A DNA stretch of 10,646 bases from JBDTMC01 sp039934475. Lineage in GTDB: Bacteria > Acidobacteriota > Terriglobia > Bryobacterales > Bryobacteraceae. Numbering within the stretch: the stretch's first letter is position 1; every line of letters begins with the position of its first letter. Under the pieces are notes generated by a model that saw nothing but the letters and a program-made list of their open reading frames with translations, did not search any database and was not told where the DNA came from. The stretch is taken from contig JBDTMC010000269.1 of NCBI GenBank assembly GCA_039934475.1, positions 1-10,646 on the forward strand. The letters are read 5' to 3'. The translations under genes were made by a program, and so were the position numbers. This document shows, in pieces, positions 1 to 5,294 of this stretch.

Positions 1-392
1 ATGCGGGCCAGAAACGCCCTTAATACTTATCACTCTGTGTGAAGCACTACACTAGACCGCAAGCGAGCAGGACTACGAGCGCAAGAAGTACGGTAAAGGC
101 ATTCGTCTGAAAGTTCCGCTCCGCCCGTTGCTGGTGCCAGTGTGAGTAGTAGTATTTAGACATCTTCCTCGACCTCGCTTCCCGGCAAGTCAGTATCCTG
201 CAAGCAGAAAGCACAGCTCACACGCTTGGACTACCATTATGTTTAATACACTAGTGTCCGGCTAAAGTTTCAGAAGCGCTGTAAGCCCAAGCAGTACAGA
301 TAGATGCGGACGGTCGGCGCGGGAACAATTTGAAATTCAAAGTGTTGTTTTGGGTCGGCAGAAGGGGATTTCCGGATGCGGAACAATGGTCG
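1..392. other. Left-end region without an intact gene; degraded or intergenic DNA
   Basis: No intact gene of convincing length is visible. The base composition is visibly less GC-rich than the rest of the window. Two short reading frames occupy the same bases: a plus-strand frame open from 56 to a TGA at 143-145, ending ...RPLLVPV and rich in Lys/Arg, which could be the tail of a lost gene, and a 38-codon minus-strand ORF (47-163, listed separately). A 10-bp palindrome, ACACTAGTGT, lies at 248-257, directly before GTCCGGCTAAAGTTT. This position is where the left end of the transposase-bearing element could lie, but no matching inverted copy was found downstream, so the element boundary is unproven. 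Confidence 0.4.
47..163 (-). CDS. Possible 38-aa single-TM small protein (doubtful)
   Basis: This minus-strand ORF starts at an ATG (161-163) preceded by GAGG-type purine runs that could act as a ribosome binding site. It encodes 38 residues: a polar, aromatic N-terminus (MSKYYYSHWHQQ) followed by a hydrophobic stretch (FTVLLALVVLLACGLV, residues 23-38) that would make one membrane segment ending at the stop. It lies exactly antisense, codon on codon, to a plus-strand frame (56-145) that looks like a Lys/Arg-rich C-terminal fragment, so one of the two is probably an artefact of the other. I do not recognise either product. No partner gene, terminator or clear promoter supports expression. Confidence 0.17.
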   Translation of the reverse strand: MSKYYYSHWHQQRAERNFQTNAFTVLLALVVLLACGLV

Positions 393-686
393 ATGAACAC
401 CGGTCGCACCGCCTTCTCTCAGCTGATCGAGCATGCGCCAAGCAAGGAGTTCCAGAAATGCGTGGCCCGGTATCACGGCGACTAACACCTGAGAGGCTTC
501 TCATGCTGGGACCAATACCTGGCGATGGCGTTCGCGCAGTTGACTTACCGGGAAAGCCTGCGCGACATCGAAGCTAGTCTTCGGTCGATGAGCGGCAAAC
601 TCCATCACATGGGCTTTCGGGGGAAGGTGGCGCGCACCACTCTAGAGGCAGCCGGGTGGATGCGAAAGATTCCGAATCGCCGCTGA
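393..686 (+). pseudogene. IS4-family transposase remnant (DUF4372 N-terminal region), broken
   Basis: From the ATG at 393 the frame reads MNTGRTAFSQLIEH..., meets an in-frame TAA at 483-485 (codon 31), then continues as HLRGFSCWDQYLAMAFAQL, TYRESLRDIEASLRSMSGKL and HHMGFRGKVARTTLEAA. This matches the N-terminal DUF4372 region of IS4-family transposases, recognised from the RGFSCWDQYLAMAFAQLTYR and SLRDIEASL...LYHMGFR-type signatures. Family members normally continue after this point with a residue run of the NEARDWRIYADFA type and then the DDE catalytic core. Here similarity stops near residue 87 and the frame ends at TGA 684-686. The copy therefore carries a nonsense codon, lacks the whole catalytic domain, and cannot make an active transposase. 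It appears to be an old, 3'-truncated insertion. The right end of the element was not found. Confidence 0.8.
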
Positions 687-726
687 TTGATCCATCACGG
701 CACAAGTCCGGTCATGGTGATGGGGC

Positions 727-743
727 CAGCACGAAGAGTGCTG
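727..743. repeat. Short inverted repeat (CAGCAC-N5-GTGCTG)
   Basis: A perfect 6-bp inverted repeat with a 5-nt loop lies 52 bp beyond the 3' end of the minus-strand SnoaL-like gene. A perfect 10-bp palindrome, GATCGCGATC, follows at 751-760. Neither is followed by a T-run in either direction, so a classical intrinsic terminator is not supported. They may still form a weak hairpin at the end of the SnoaL-like transcript. Confidence 0.25.
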
Positions 744-795
744 ACCCGACGATCGCGATCACTCGCCTCATGCAGGCCCTCTAATTCAGTCTCAA

Positions 796-1161
796 CTATG
801 TGCTGTAGAAGAACTCTTCGTGCACGATCTTGCCATCAGCCACTTTATAAAGGGCAAGTTCTTCCATTTGGAACCGCCGGCCGGCTGGCTTGAACGTCAG
901 ATCCATCTTGAACACGACCGCGAAATTTGATCCCGCCACAAGCGGACCTTCCACAACGCTCGAATGAACCTCGTGATTGGCCACCCACCAATCGCCCTTG
1001 GCGTGGACGGCCGCCAAACCCTTCGCTTCGCGCGACCCTCCGGGAGGCGCGCCTGCTTCTAGGCTGACGATGTCTGGCGAATAAAGCGCGTCTGTGGCTT
1101 CGCGGAATTTGCCAACGGAGCAGAGTTTGACCAGCGTGTCTGCGATTTCCTGGACAGTCAT
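796..1161 (-). CDS. SnoaL/NTF2-like family protein, 121 aa
   Basis: This small protein has the layout of the SnoaL-like branch of the NTF2 superfamily, a cone-shaped alpha+beta fold used for small-molecule enzymes and binding proteins. Visible family traits are the N-terminal helices (MTVQEIADTLVKLCSVGKFREAT), the short ALYSPDIVSLEAG segment, then strands NHEVHSSVVEGPLV, SNFAVVFKMDLTF, RFQMEELALYKVADGKI and a closing VHEEFFYST. The length suits a complete single domain. No signal peptide is seen, so it is probably cytoplasmic. The ATG at 1159-1161 has a good ribosome binding site, AAGGAG (plus-strand 1168-1173), six bases upstream. It is divergent from the SRPBCC/ArsR unit and shares its operator-bearing intergenic space, so the same repressor may control it. 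Catalytic activity and substrate cannot be inferred from the sequence. Confidence 0.82.
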   Translation of the reverse strand: MTVQEIADTLVKLCSVGKFREATDALYSPDIVSLEAGAPPGGSREAKGLAAVHAKGDWWVANHEVHSSVVEGPLVAGSNFAVVFKMDLTFKPAGRRFQMEELALYKVADGKIVHEEFFYST

Positions 1162-1179
1162 GGGTGTCTCCTTGTAGTG

Positions 1180-1196
1180 CGTTTCGGGTTGAAACG
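1180..1196. repeat. Inverted repeat CGTTTC-N5-GAAACG in the SnoaL-like leader
   Basis: This perfect 6-bp inverted repeat with a GGGTT spacer lies between the predicted -10 element and the ribosome binding site of the minus-strand SnoaL-like gene, close to its likely transcription start. It differs in sequence from the two GCAAC/GTTGC sites, so it could be a second operator or a short leader hairpin. Function is inferred from position only. Confidence 0.35.
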
Positions 1197-1225
1197 CTCA
1201 TAATCGTAGCACAGCGATTACGCAA
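1197..1225 (-). promoter_or_regulatory. Predicted sigma70-type promoter of the SnoaL-like gene
   Basis: On the minus strand a TTGCGT (1220-1225) is followed after 17 bp by TATGAG (1197-1202), a fair match to the -35/-10 pattern (3/6 and 4/6). The -35 element overlaps the left arm of the first GCAAC-N6-GTTGC repeat, so a protein bound there should block polymerase on this divergent side as well. The prediction rests on pattern only. Confidence 0.4.
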
Positions 1226-1237
1226 CCTGAGGGTTGC
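1222..1237. promoter_or_regulatory. Putative ArsR-type operator 1, GCAAC-N6-GTTGC
   Basis: A perfect inverted repeat, GCAACC-TGAG-GGTTGC, lies in the divergent promoter region. Its core, GCAAC-N6-GTTGC, is identical to that of the site starting at 1264, exactly 42 bp downstream, i.e. four turns of B-DNA. It overlaps the -35 elements of both predicted divergent promoters. Dyads of this kind suit a dimeric winged-helix regulator such as the ArsR-type protein encoded at 1749-2075. Confidence 0.6.
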
Positions 1238-1263
1238 CTTTTCCCCGATGCCACTGCTAATAT
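1234..1263 (+). promoter_or_regulatory. Predicted promoter of the SRPBCC-arsR operon
   Basis: TTGCCT (1234-1239) and TAATAT (1258-1263) are separated by 18 bp and fit a sigma70-like promoter. The -35 element overlaps the right arm of operator 1, and the -10 element touches the left arm of operator 2. The expected start near 1270 would leave an mRNA leader of only about 10 bases, beginning right at the AGGAGG ribosome binding site. Confidence 0.45.
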
Positions 1264-1281
1264 GCAACTAGGAGGTTGCAT
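1262..1281. promoter_or_regulatory. Putative ArsR-type operator 2, over ribosome binding site and start codon
   Basis: A perfect dyad with 7-bp arms, ATGCAAC-N6-GTTGCAT, spans the AGGAGG ribosome binding site (1270-1275) and the first two bases of the ATG (1280-1282) of the SRPBCC gene. It shares the GCAAC-N6-GTTGC core with operator 1. Repressor bound here would sit on the transcription start. In the RNA the same dyad could pair weakly and hide the ribosome binding site, if the transcript begins early enough to include the left arm. Confidence 0.6.
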
Positions 1282-1768
1282 GAACACAGATTGCATCGAG
1301 AAGAAGATCCTGTTGCGCGCGCCGCGAGAGCGCGTATGGCGGGCGTTGTCGGATTCGAGCGAGTTTGGCACGTGGTTCGGCGTGAAGTTCGATGGCCCCT
1401 TCGCGGCGGGTCAAAGCGTACGCGGTGTGCTGGTGCCTACCACAGTGGACCCCGAAGTTGGTAAGTTACAGGAGCCACACTCTGGAACGGTATTCGAACT
1501 CAAAATTGAAACGATGGAACCGGAGCAATTATTTGCGTTCCGCTGGCATCCTTACGCGCTGGACGCCGCAAAGGACTACTCCGCCGAGCCAATGACGCTG
1601 GTGGCCTTTCACCTGGAGGCAGCAGCGGAAGGAATTCTACTGACGCTGACAGAGTGTGGCTTCGACCAGATTCCGCTGGAACGGCGGGCGCAGGCGTTCT
1701 CAGCGAACGAAGGCGGCTGGACCATCATGGTTGGAGTAATTGAGAAGTATGTCTGCGGCACGGAGTGA
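1280..1768 (+). CDS. SRPBCC-domain protein, AHSA1-like, 162 aa
   Basis: This is a START/SRPBCC-superfamily protein of the bacterial AHSA1 (activator of Hsp90 ATPase homologue 1-like) type, a helix-grip fold with a deep hydrophobic pocket. Hallmarks are the N-terminal strand and helix IEKKILLRAPRERVWRALSD, the SSEFGTWFGVKFDGPFAAG segment, the turn HSGTVFELKIETMEPEQLFAFRWHP, and the closing helix ending GGWTIMVGVIEKYV. It is soluble, with no signal peptide. Such proteins are often mislabelled VanB or vanillate demethylase; nothing here supports redox activity. The ATG at 1280 is chosen over an in-frame ATG at 1262 because AGGAGG (1270-1275) lies just upstream of it and the upstream ATG falls inside operator 2. 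It overlaps the downstream ArsR gene by 20 bp, implying coupled translation. ArsR/AHSA1 pairing is common, usually with the regulator gene first. Confidence 0.87.
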   Translation: MNTDCIEKKILLRAPRERVWRALSDSSEFGTWFGVKFDGPFAAGQSVRGVLVPTTVDPEVGKLQEPHSGTVFELKIETMEPEQLFAFRWHPYALDAAKDYSAEPMTLVAFHLEAAAEGILLTLTECGFDQIPLERRAQAFSANEGGWTIMVGVIEKYVCGTE

Positions 1769-2075
1769 GACGGCGGCCCACCTGTTTGCAGCGTTAGGCG
1801 ACGCCACCCGCTTACGCCTGGTGGGACGGCTCTGCGAAAAGGGGCCGATGTCCATAACACACCTCACTGCGGGCGCGAAGATGAGCAGGCAGGCAATCAC
1901 CAAGCACCTGCGCGTGATGGAGGGGTCGGGGCTGGTACACTGCACGCGGCGAGGGCGCGAGAGTGTGTGGCAGGTGGAACAACGGAGGTTGGACGACGCG
2001 CGCCGCTATCTGGACACCATCTCGAAGCAGTGGGATGCCGCGCTGCTGCGCTTGCAATCGTTCGTGGAGAAGTGA
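1749..2075 (+). CDS. ArsR/SmtB-family winged-helix transcriptional regulator, 108 aa
   Basis: This is a single-domain winged-helix repressor of typical ArsR length. HLFAALGDATRLRLVGRL (residues 11-28) is the family's N-terminal helix, SRQAITKHLRVMEGSGLV (46-63) the recognition helix region, and CTRRGRESVWQVE (65-77) the beta wing; the C-terminal helix (residues ~78-106) would support dimerisation. The canonical metal site motif ELCVCDL in the third helix is absent, so metal sensing at that site is unlikely and an organic ligand or another signal is more plausible. The ATG at 1749 is preferred; a TTG at 1740 would add three residues. The gene overlaps the SRPBCC gene by 20 bp in another frame. 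Its likely targets are the two GCAAC-N6-GTTGC dyads upstream, giving autorepression plus control of the divergent SnoaL-like gene. Confidence 0.9.
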   Translation: MSAARSETAAHLFAALGDATRLRLVGRLCEKGPMSITHLTAGAKMSRQAITKHLRVMEGSGLVHCTRRGRESVWQVEQRRLDDARRYLDTISKQWDAALLRLQSFVEK

Positions 2076-2078
2076 AAC

Positions 2079-2867
2079 TCAGACGGTGGGAATGGTGCCG
2101 CCGTCGATCACATACTCGCTTCCGGTAACGGAGGAGGCGCGATCGGAAGCGAGGAACGCGACTAGTTCGGCTACTTCCTCGGGACGGCCGGGACGTCCCA
2201 GCGGGATACCACCCAGCGAATCGATGAGGCCCTGTCGCGCGGCTGCCACGCCGATGCCGGCGGCGTTCGCAATGTGCTGAATCATCCCTTGCGCGGCGGT
2301 GGTTTCGATGAACCCTGGTGCGACGGAGTTGACGCGAATTCCGCGGGGCGAAAATTCTTTCGAGAGGCCTTTGCTGTAGTTGGATAAGGCAGCCTTGGCG
2401 GCGGCATAGGCAAGGGTGGCCTCCGGCAGCGGGAGACTGCGCTGGATAGAAGAGATATGAATGATCACGCCGTGGCCGCGCTCCACCATCCCGGGCAGGA
2501 ACCCGCGATCAAGACGGACGGCTGCAAACAGATTCCAGTTGAAGTGGTGCTGCCAGATCTCGTCAGTGAGAGCCAACGCGCCGCCTGCGGGGCTTGATGA
2601 GCCGCCGACATTGTTGATGAGGATGTCGATACCGCCCAGCCGGTCGAGCGCCGCGGCAACCACTTTCGCCGCGCCTTCGGGCGTGCTCAGGTCGGCCTCC
2701 ACGAACGAATCCGCTGTTGCGAGGTCTTCCGGGGCGGTACGTGCGGTGGCCAGCACCGTCGCGCCGCCTGCCCTCAGCCGCCGGACGATGGCCTCGCCAA
2801 TCCCTTTACTGCCACCGGTGACCAGTACTCGTCTCTTGTCGAATTCGGTCTCGTATGATTTGTTCAC
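2079..2867 (-). CDS. Short-chain dehydrogenase/reductase (SDR), 262 aa
   Basis: This is a classical SDR that should catalyse NAD(P)-dependent oxidation or reduction of a hydroxyl/keto substrate. All core motifs are present: the cofactor loop TGGSKGIG (17-24), the D59 region ADL, NNVG (85-88), Asn112, catalytic Ser139/140, YAAAK (Tyr154, Lys158), and the PG loop APGFIETT (183-190). The length is standard and no signal peptide is present, so it is cytosolic. I chose the GTG at 2865-2867 because GGGAG lies five bases upstream; a TTG at 2877-2879, directly abutting the previous stop, would add four residues but lacks a good ribosome binding site. It is the last gene after the permease, 12 bp downstream of it, and it converges on the ArsR gene with only three bases between the stop codons. 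The substrate cannot be assigned. Confidence 0.9.
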   Translation of the reverse strand: MNKSYETEFDKRRVLVTGGSKGIGEAIVRRLRAGGATVLATARTAPEDLATADSFVEADLSTPEGAAKVVAAALDRLGGIDILINNVGGSSSPAGGALALTDEIWQHHFNWNLFAAVRLDRGFLPGMVERGHGVIIHISSIQRSLPLPEATLAYAAAKAALSNYSKGLSKEFSPRGIRVNSVAPGFIETTAAQGMIQHIANAAGIGVAAARQGLIDSLGGIPLGRPGRPEEVAELVAFLASDRASSVTGSEYVIDGGTIPTV

Positions 2868-2879
2868 GGAAACTCCCAA

Positions 2880-4085
2880 TTACTCGTAACGCAGCGCTTC
2901 GGTTGGATTGAGCCGTGACGCCCGATTCGCCGGCAGGATTCCGAAGATCAGGCCGACGGCGAACGACACACCAAATGCAATTAAAATGGATACGGCGGAT
3001 ATTGGAATGTGGACGCCATCGACGAAGAAGTTCACCGCCAGCGGACCGGAGACTCCAATCAGGATGCCCACCATGCCGCCGCCGATGCTGATGAGGACCG
3101 ACTCAAGCAGAAACTGCTGCAGCACGGCGCGGCGGGAGGCTCCGATCGCCATCCGCACTCCGATCTCGCGCGTCCGTTCGGTCACCGTCACCAGCATGAT
3201 ATTCATAATGCCGATGCCGGAAATGATGAGGGCGATGGCGCTGACCAGGACAAGGACAACCGTGAGGATGAGCGCGATGCTCTTGGCGGCGTCGAGGATG
3301 GCTGTAAGGGTCTCCACCTTATACCGGGCGCCGGCGCGATGGCGCTGTTGCAGAATCCGCTTCACGTCGCGGGCGACCGGTTCCACATCCTGCGGCGTGC
3401 GCGTTTGAATGTAAAGCGGGTCGATCCGCTCCACCTGATTGAAATAGCGAATGACTGTGATGGGGATGAGGACGGTTTCGCTGCTCAGTTCGCTGAGACC
3501 GAACGTCGAGGTGCGCTCCTTGAAGGTGCCGATGACCGTGAACTGGAGCCCGGACAGCTTCAACACCTGGCCCACAGACGCCTGCGGGCTGCCATAGAGA
3601 CGGCGCGCCAGTTCGCCGGTCAGCATGGCCACTTTCTGACGCAGCGTGACGTCGCTCGCATCCATGAAACGGCCGTTGGTGACCACAAGGTTGCGTACCA
3701 GCCTGTACTGGTCGTCTGACCCGATGACCGCAATGTCCTCGGCTTTGCCGTTCATATACAGTCGATCGTAGTTGGTCATCACGCCGGTGGCGGCTACGAT
3801 CCTGGTTCCGAGTTGCTCCCGTACGGCTTCCAGGTCCGCCACCTTGACGTAGTCGGCTTCCACCTTCATCGCGGTGTTGTTGCCGGCTTCGTAGTAGGCG
3901 TAGACAAGATTGGAGCCAATGGCGCGGATTTGATCGAGGATGTAGTCGCGGCTGGTGAGGGAGATGGTGACTACGAGGATCACTGAGGCATTCCCGATCA
4001 CCAGACCAAGCGCGGTGAGGAACGTGCGAACCTTGTTGGCGCGGAGGGCCTCCCAGCTGAATCGGAAGGCTTCGGCTAGGTTCAT
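2880..4085 (-). CDS. MacB/FtsX-type ABC transporter permease, 401 aa
   Basis: The protein has the four-TM layout of type VII (MacB/LolCE/FtsX-like) permeases: TM1 at about 20-42, a large extracytoplasmic MacB_PCD-like domain (about 44-265), then TM2 (270-299), TM3 (329-354) and TM4 (361-386) forming the FtsX domain. TERTREIGVRMAIGAS (302-317) is the conserved cytoplasmic loop that couples to the ATPase, and the tail ANRASRLNPTEALRYE is typical. These systems use ATP in the cytoplasm to move lipoproteins, peptides or antibiotics in or across the periplasm, or to transmit mechanical force. No ATP-binding subunit is encoded in the window, so it must be supplied elsewhere. At ~400 aa it is a single unit, not one of the ~800-aa duplicated orphan permeases common in Acidobacteria. 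The ATG at 4085 follows the TPR gene stop by six bases and has no clear ribosome binding site, suggesting coupled translation. Confidence 0.92.
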   Translation of the reverse strand: MNLAEAFRFSWEALRANKVRTFLTALGLVIGNASVILVVTISLTSRDYILDQIRAIGSNLVYAYYEAGNNTAMKVEADYVKVADLEAVREQLGTRIVAATGVMTNYDRLYMNGKAEDIAVIGSDDQYRLVRNLVVTNGRFMDASDVTLRQKVAMLTGELARRLYGSPQASVGQVLKLSGLQFTVIGTFKERTSTFGLSELSSETVLIPITVIRYFNQVERIDPLYIQTRTPQDVEPVARDVKRILQQRHRAGARYKVETLTAILDAAKSIALILTVVLVLVSAIALIISGIGIMNIMLVTVTERTREIGVRMAIGASRRAVLQQFLLESVLISIGGGMVGILIGVSGPLAVNFFVDGVHIPISAVSILIAFGVSFAVGLIFGILPANRASRLNPTEALRYE

Positions 4086-4091
4086 GAGGGA

Positions 4092-4967
4092 CTAGCTACC
4101 TGACGCCTGACGCAACAGTCGCTGCGCTTCTTCGCGCGGCGGGTCATCGGCCGTCAGCGGGGCTTTCAGGTATTTATTCAACAGCACGCGCGCCTCGTCC
4201 AGATTCCGCTTTGCGTGGATATAGGTATTGGCGCGGGCGAACATCAGTTTCGGGCTGTTCGGGGCAATTTTCTCCGCTTGGGCAAAGGCGGCTTCGCCTT
4301 CCTGCACCTTACCCTGTTTATACAGGATCTTAGCAAGGTCTATGAAGCGGCCGATTTGGCGAGGCGCCAGGTCAACCGCGCGACGAAGCTGTTCTTCGGC
4401 GAGGCTGTAGTCCTTGCGATGCTCGGCAATCTTGGCTAAGGCGTAGTGGTACTCCACGGGATCCAGCTGGTTGATCTTTTCAGTCAGCGCCGTAGCCTTA
4501 TCCAAGCCGCCACCGAGGAAGCCGGGCGCTTCCAGGTAGTACTCGAAGAGGTCGTTAACGGCTTCCATGTTGCGCGGGTTCAATTCCACCGCAAGTTCAA
4601 AACCGCGTCGCGCTTTCGAGGCTAGGCCAGGGGCCGAAAAGGGGTTGGCGGTCTCCGCGCGCCGGCCGTAAGAGCGGCCCAACCAAAGGGCGTAGTCAGA
4701 GTTGGATGGATCGGAGGCCAATGCTTTTTCAAACGCTTCGCCGGCACGCTTGAACTCGCCAGTCATGAAGTAGCTGCGGCCCATTAGCTCGTACACCGGG
4801 CCGGTTTTGGGCTCGGCTTTGGCGAGAATGTCGAGTGCGCCATTGAAATCGGTCTGGCGGAACAACCGGCTGGCGCGGTCCAGATCGCTGTTTGCCCACA
4901 GGGCGCACACCGCAAGCAGGGCTGTGATGACAACTTTGGCCATGGTCTGTGTGTGTATCCGTATCAT
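4092..4967 (-). CDS. Exported TPR-repeat protein, 291 aa
   Basis: An N-terminal signal sequence (KVVITALLAVCALWANS, residues 11-27) is followed by helical pairs of the tetratricopeptide type: ASRLFRQTDFNGALDILAKA (32-51), PVYELMGRSYFMTGEFKRAG (57-76), SDYALWLGRSYGRRAE (90-105), EYHYALAKIAEHRKDYSLAE (172-191), and FIDLAKILYKQGKVQEGEAA (208-227). TPR arrays act as protein-binding scaffolds; this one is probably periplasmic or lipid-face associated. An upstream ATG at 5021 would add 18 residues without a good signal architecture. I chose the ATG at 4965-4967, with an AAGGTG about 11 bases upstream; an ATG at 4943 is also possible. The gene is first in a unit with the permease (six-base gap) and the SDR. 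A predicted promoter lies at 5064-5093. It may be a periplasmic partner of the permease, but that is inference from position. Confidence 0.83.
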   Translation of the reverse strand: MIRIHTQTMAKVVITALLAVCALWANSDLDRASRLFRQTDFNGALDILAKAEPKTGPVYELMGRSYFMTGEFKRAGEAFEKALASDPSNSDYALWLGRSYGRRAETANPFSAPGLASKARRGFELAVELNPRNMEAVNDLFEYYLEAPGFLGGGLDKATALTEKINQLDPVEYHYALAKIAEHRKDYSLAEEQLRRAVDLAPRQIGRFIDLAKILYKQGKVQEGEAAFAQAEKIAPNSPKLMFARANTYIHAKRNLDEARVLLNKYLKAPLTADDPPREEAQRLLRQASGS

Positions 4968-5063
4968 TTTAGCCCATTCACCTTCATATGATGCAGTGCA
5001 CCCATACCGGGGTACATCCACTTACGCGGACAGTGGCCCCCGATCGGCTCATTTTCCCGTGTG

Positions 5064-5093
5064 ATTAAGAGGAAATAACGAGCGAACTCTCAA
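5064..5093 (-). promoter_or_regulatory. Predicted promoter of the TPR-permease-SDR unit
   Basis: On the minus strand TTGAGA (5088-5093, 5/6 to consensus) and CTTAAT (5064-5069, 4/6) are 18 bp apart. The position, about 100 bp upstream of the TPR start codon at 4967, is reasonable. The rest of the 327-bp space between the divergent genes (4968-5294) shows only the leader inverted repeat listed at 5233-5269. Confidence 0.33.
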
Positions 5094-5232
5094 CCTTTGG
5101 GTATCCCCGAGCCACCGCTAACCGTCTTTCTTTTCAGCCGGCGATACATATCAGATGCTCCGGCGGCGGAATTCGATTCTTGCGGCACTACGCTGTTGAG
5201 AAAACCGTCAAATTGAGATGGCTCCGGTAGCC

Positions 5233-5269
5233 TCCTTCCCGCCGGATGTAGTATCCTGATTGGGAAGGA
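5233..5269 (+). repeat. Nested inverted repeat upstream of the carboxypeptidase-regulatory/TPR gene
   Basis: Perfect 8-bp arms TCCTTCCC (5233-5240) and GGGAAGGA (5262-5269) enclose a smaller dyad, GGAT-GTAGT-ATCC (5244-5256). It ends 14 bases before the GGAGG ribosome binding site (5284-5288) of the plus-strand gene. In RNA this could fold as a two-step hairpin; in DNA it could be an operator. There is no T-run, so it is not a terminator. Confidence 0.4.
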
Positions 5270-5294
5270 AAGAAATCAGAGTTGGAGGTCTTTT

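Noticed and set aside
578..784. Open stretch ending ...TIAITRLMQAL before TAA 782-784
   Set aside because: It could be the tail of a lost gene, but it has no usable start, overlaps the transposase remnant in another frame, and no family was recognised. An open stretch of this length is expected by chance in GC-rich DNA.
1..800. Possible complete insertion sequence with two ends
   Set aside because: A left end near 254 (GTGTCCGGCTAAAG) is conceivable, but no inverted partner or target-site duplication was found to the right, and the transposase is truncated.
1280..1768. Vanillate O-demethylase (VanB) assignment for the SRPBCC gene
   Set aside because: AHSA1-like proteins are sometimes labelled this way, but there is no FMN, NAD or 2Fe-2S ferredoxin motif; the sequence fits only an SRPBCC fold.
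3009..3719. 236-codon plus-strand open frame
   Set aside because: It is antisense to the MacB-type permease; its Asp/His/Arg-rich product is typical of a shadow frame.
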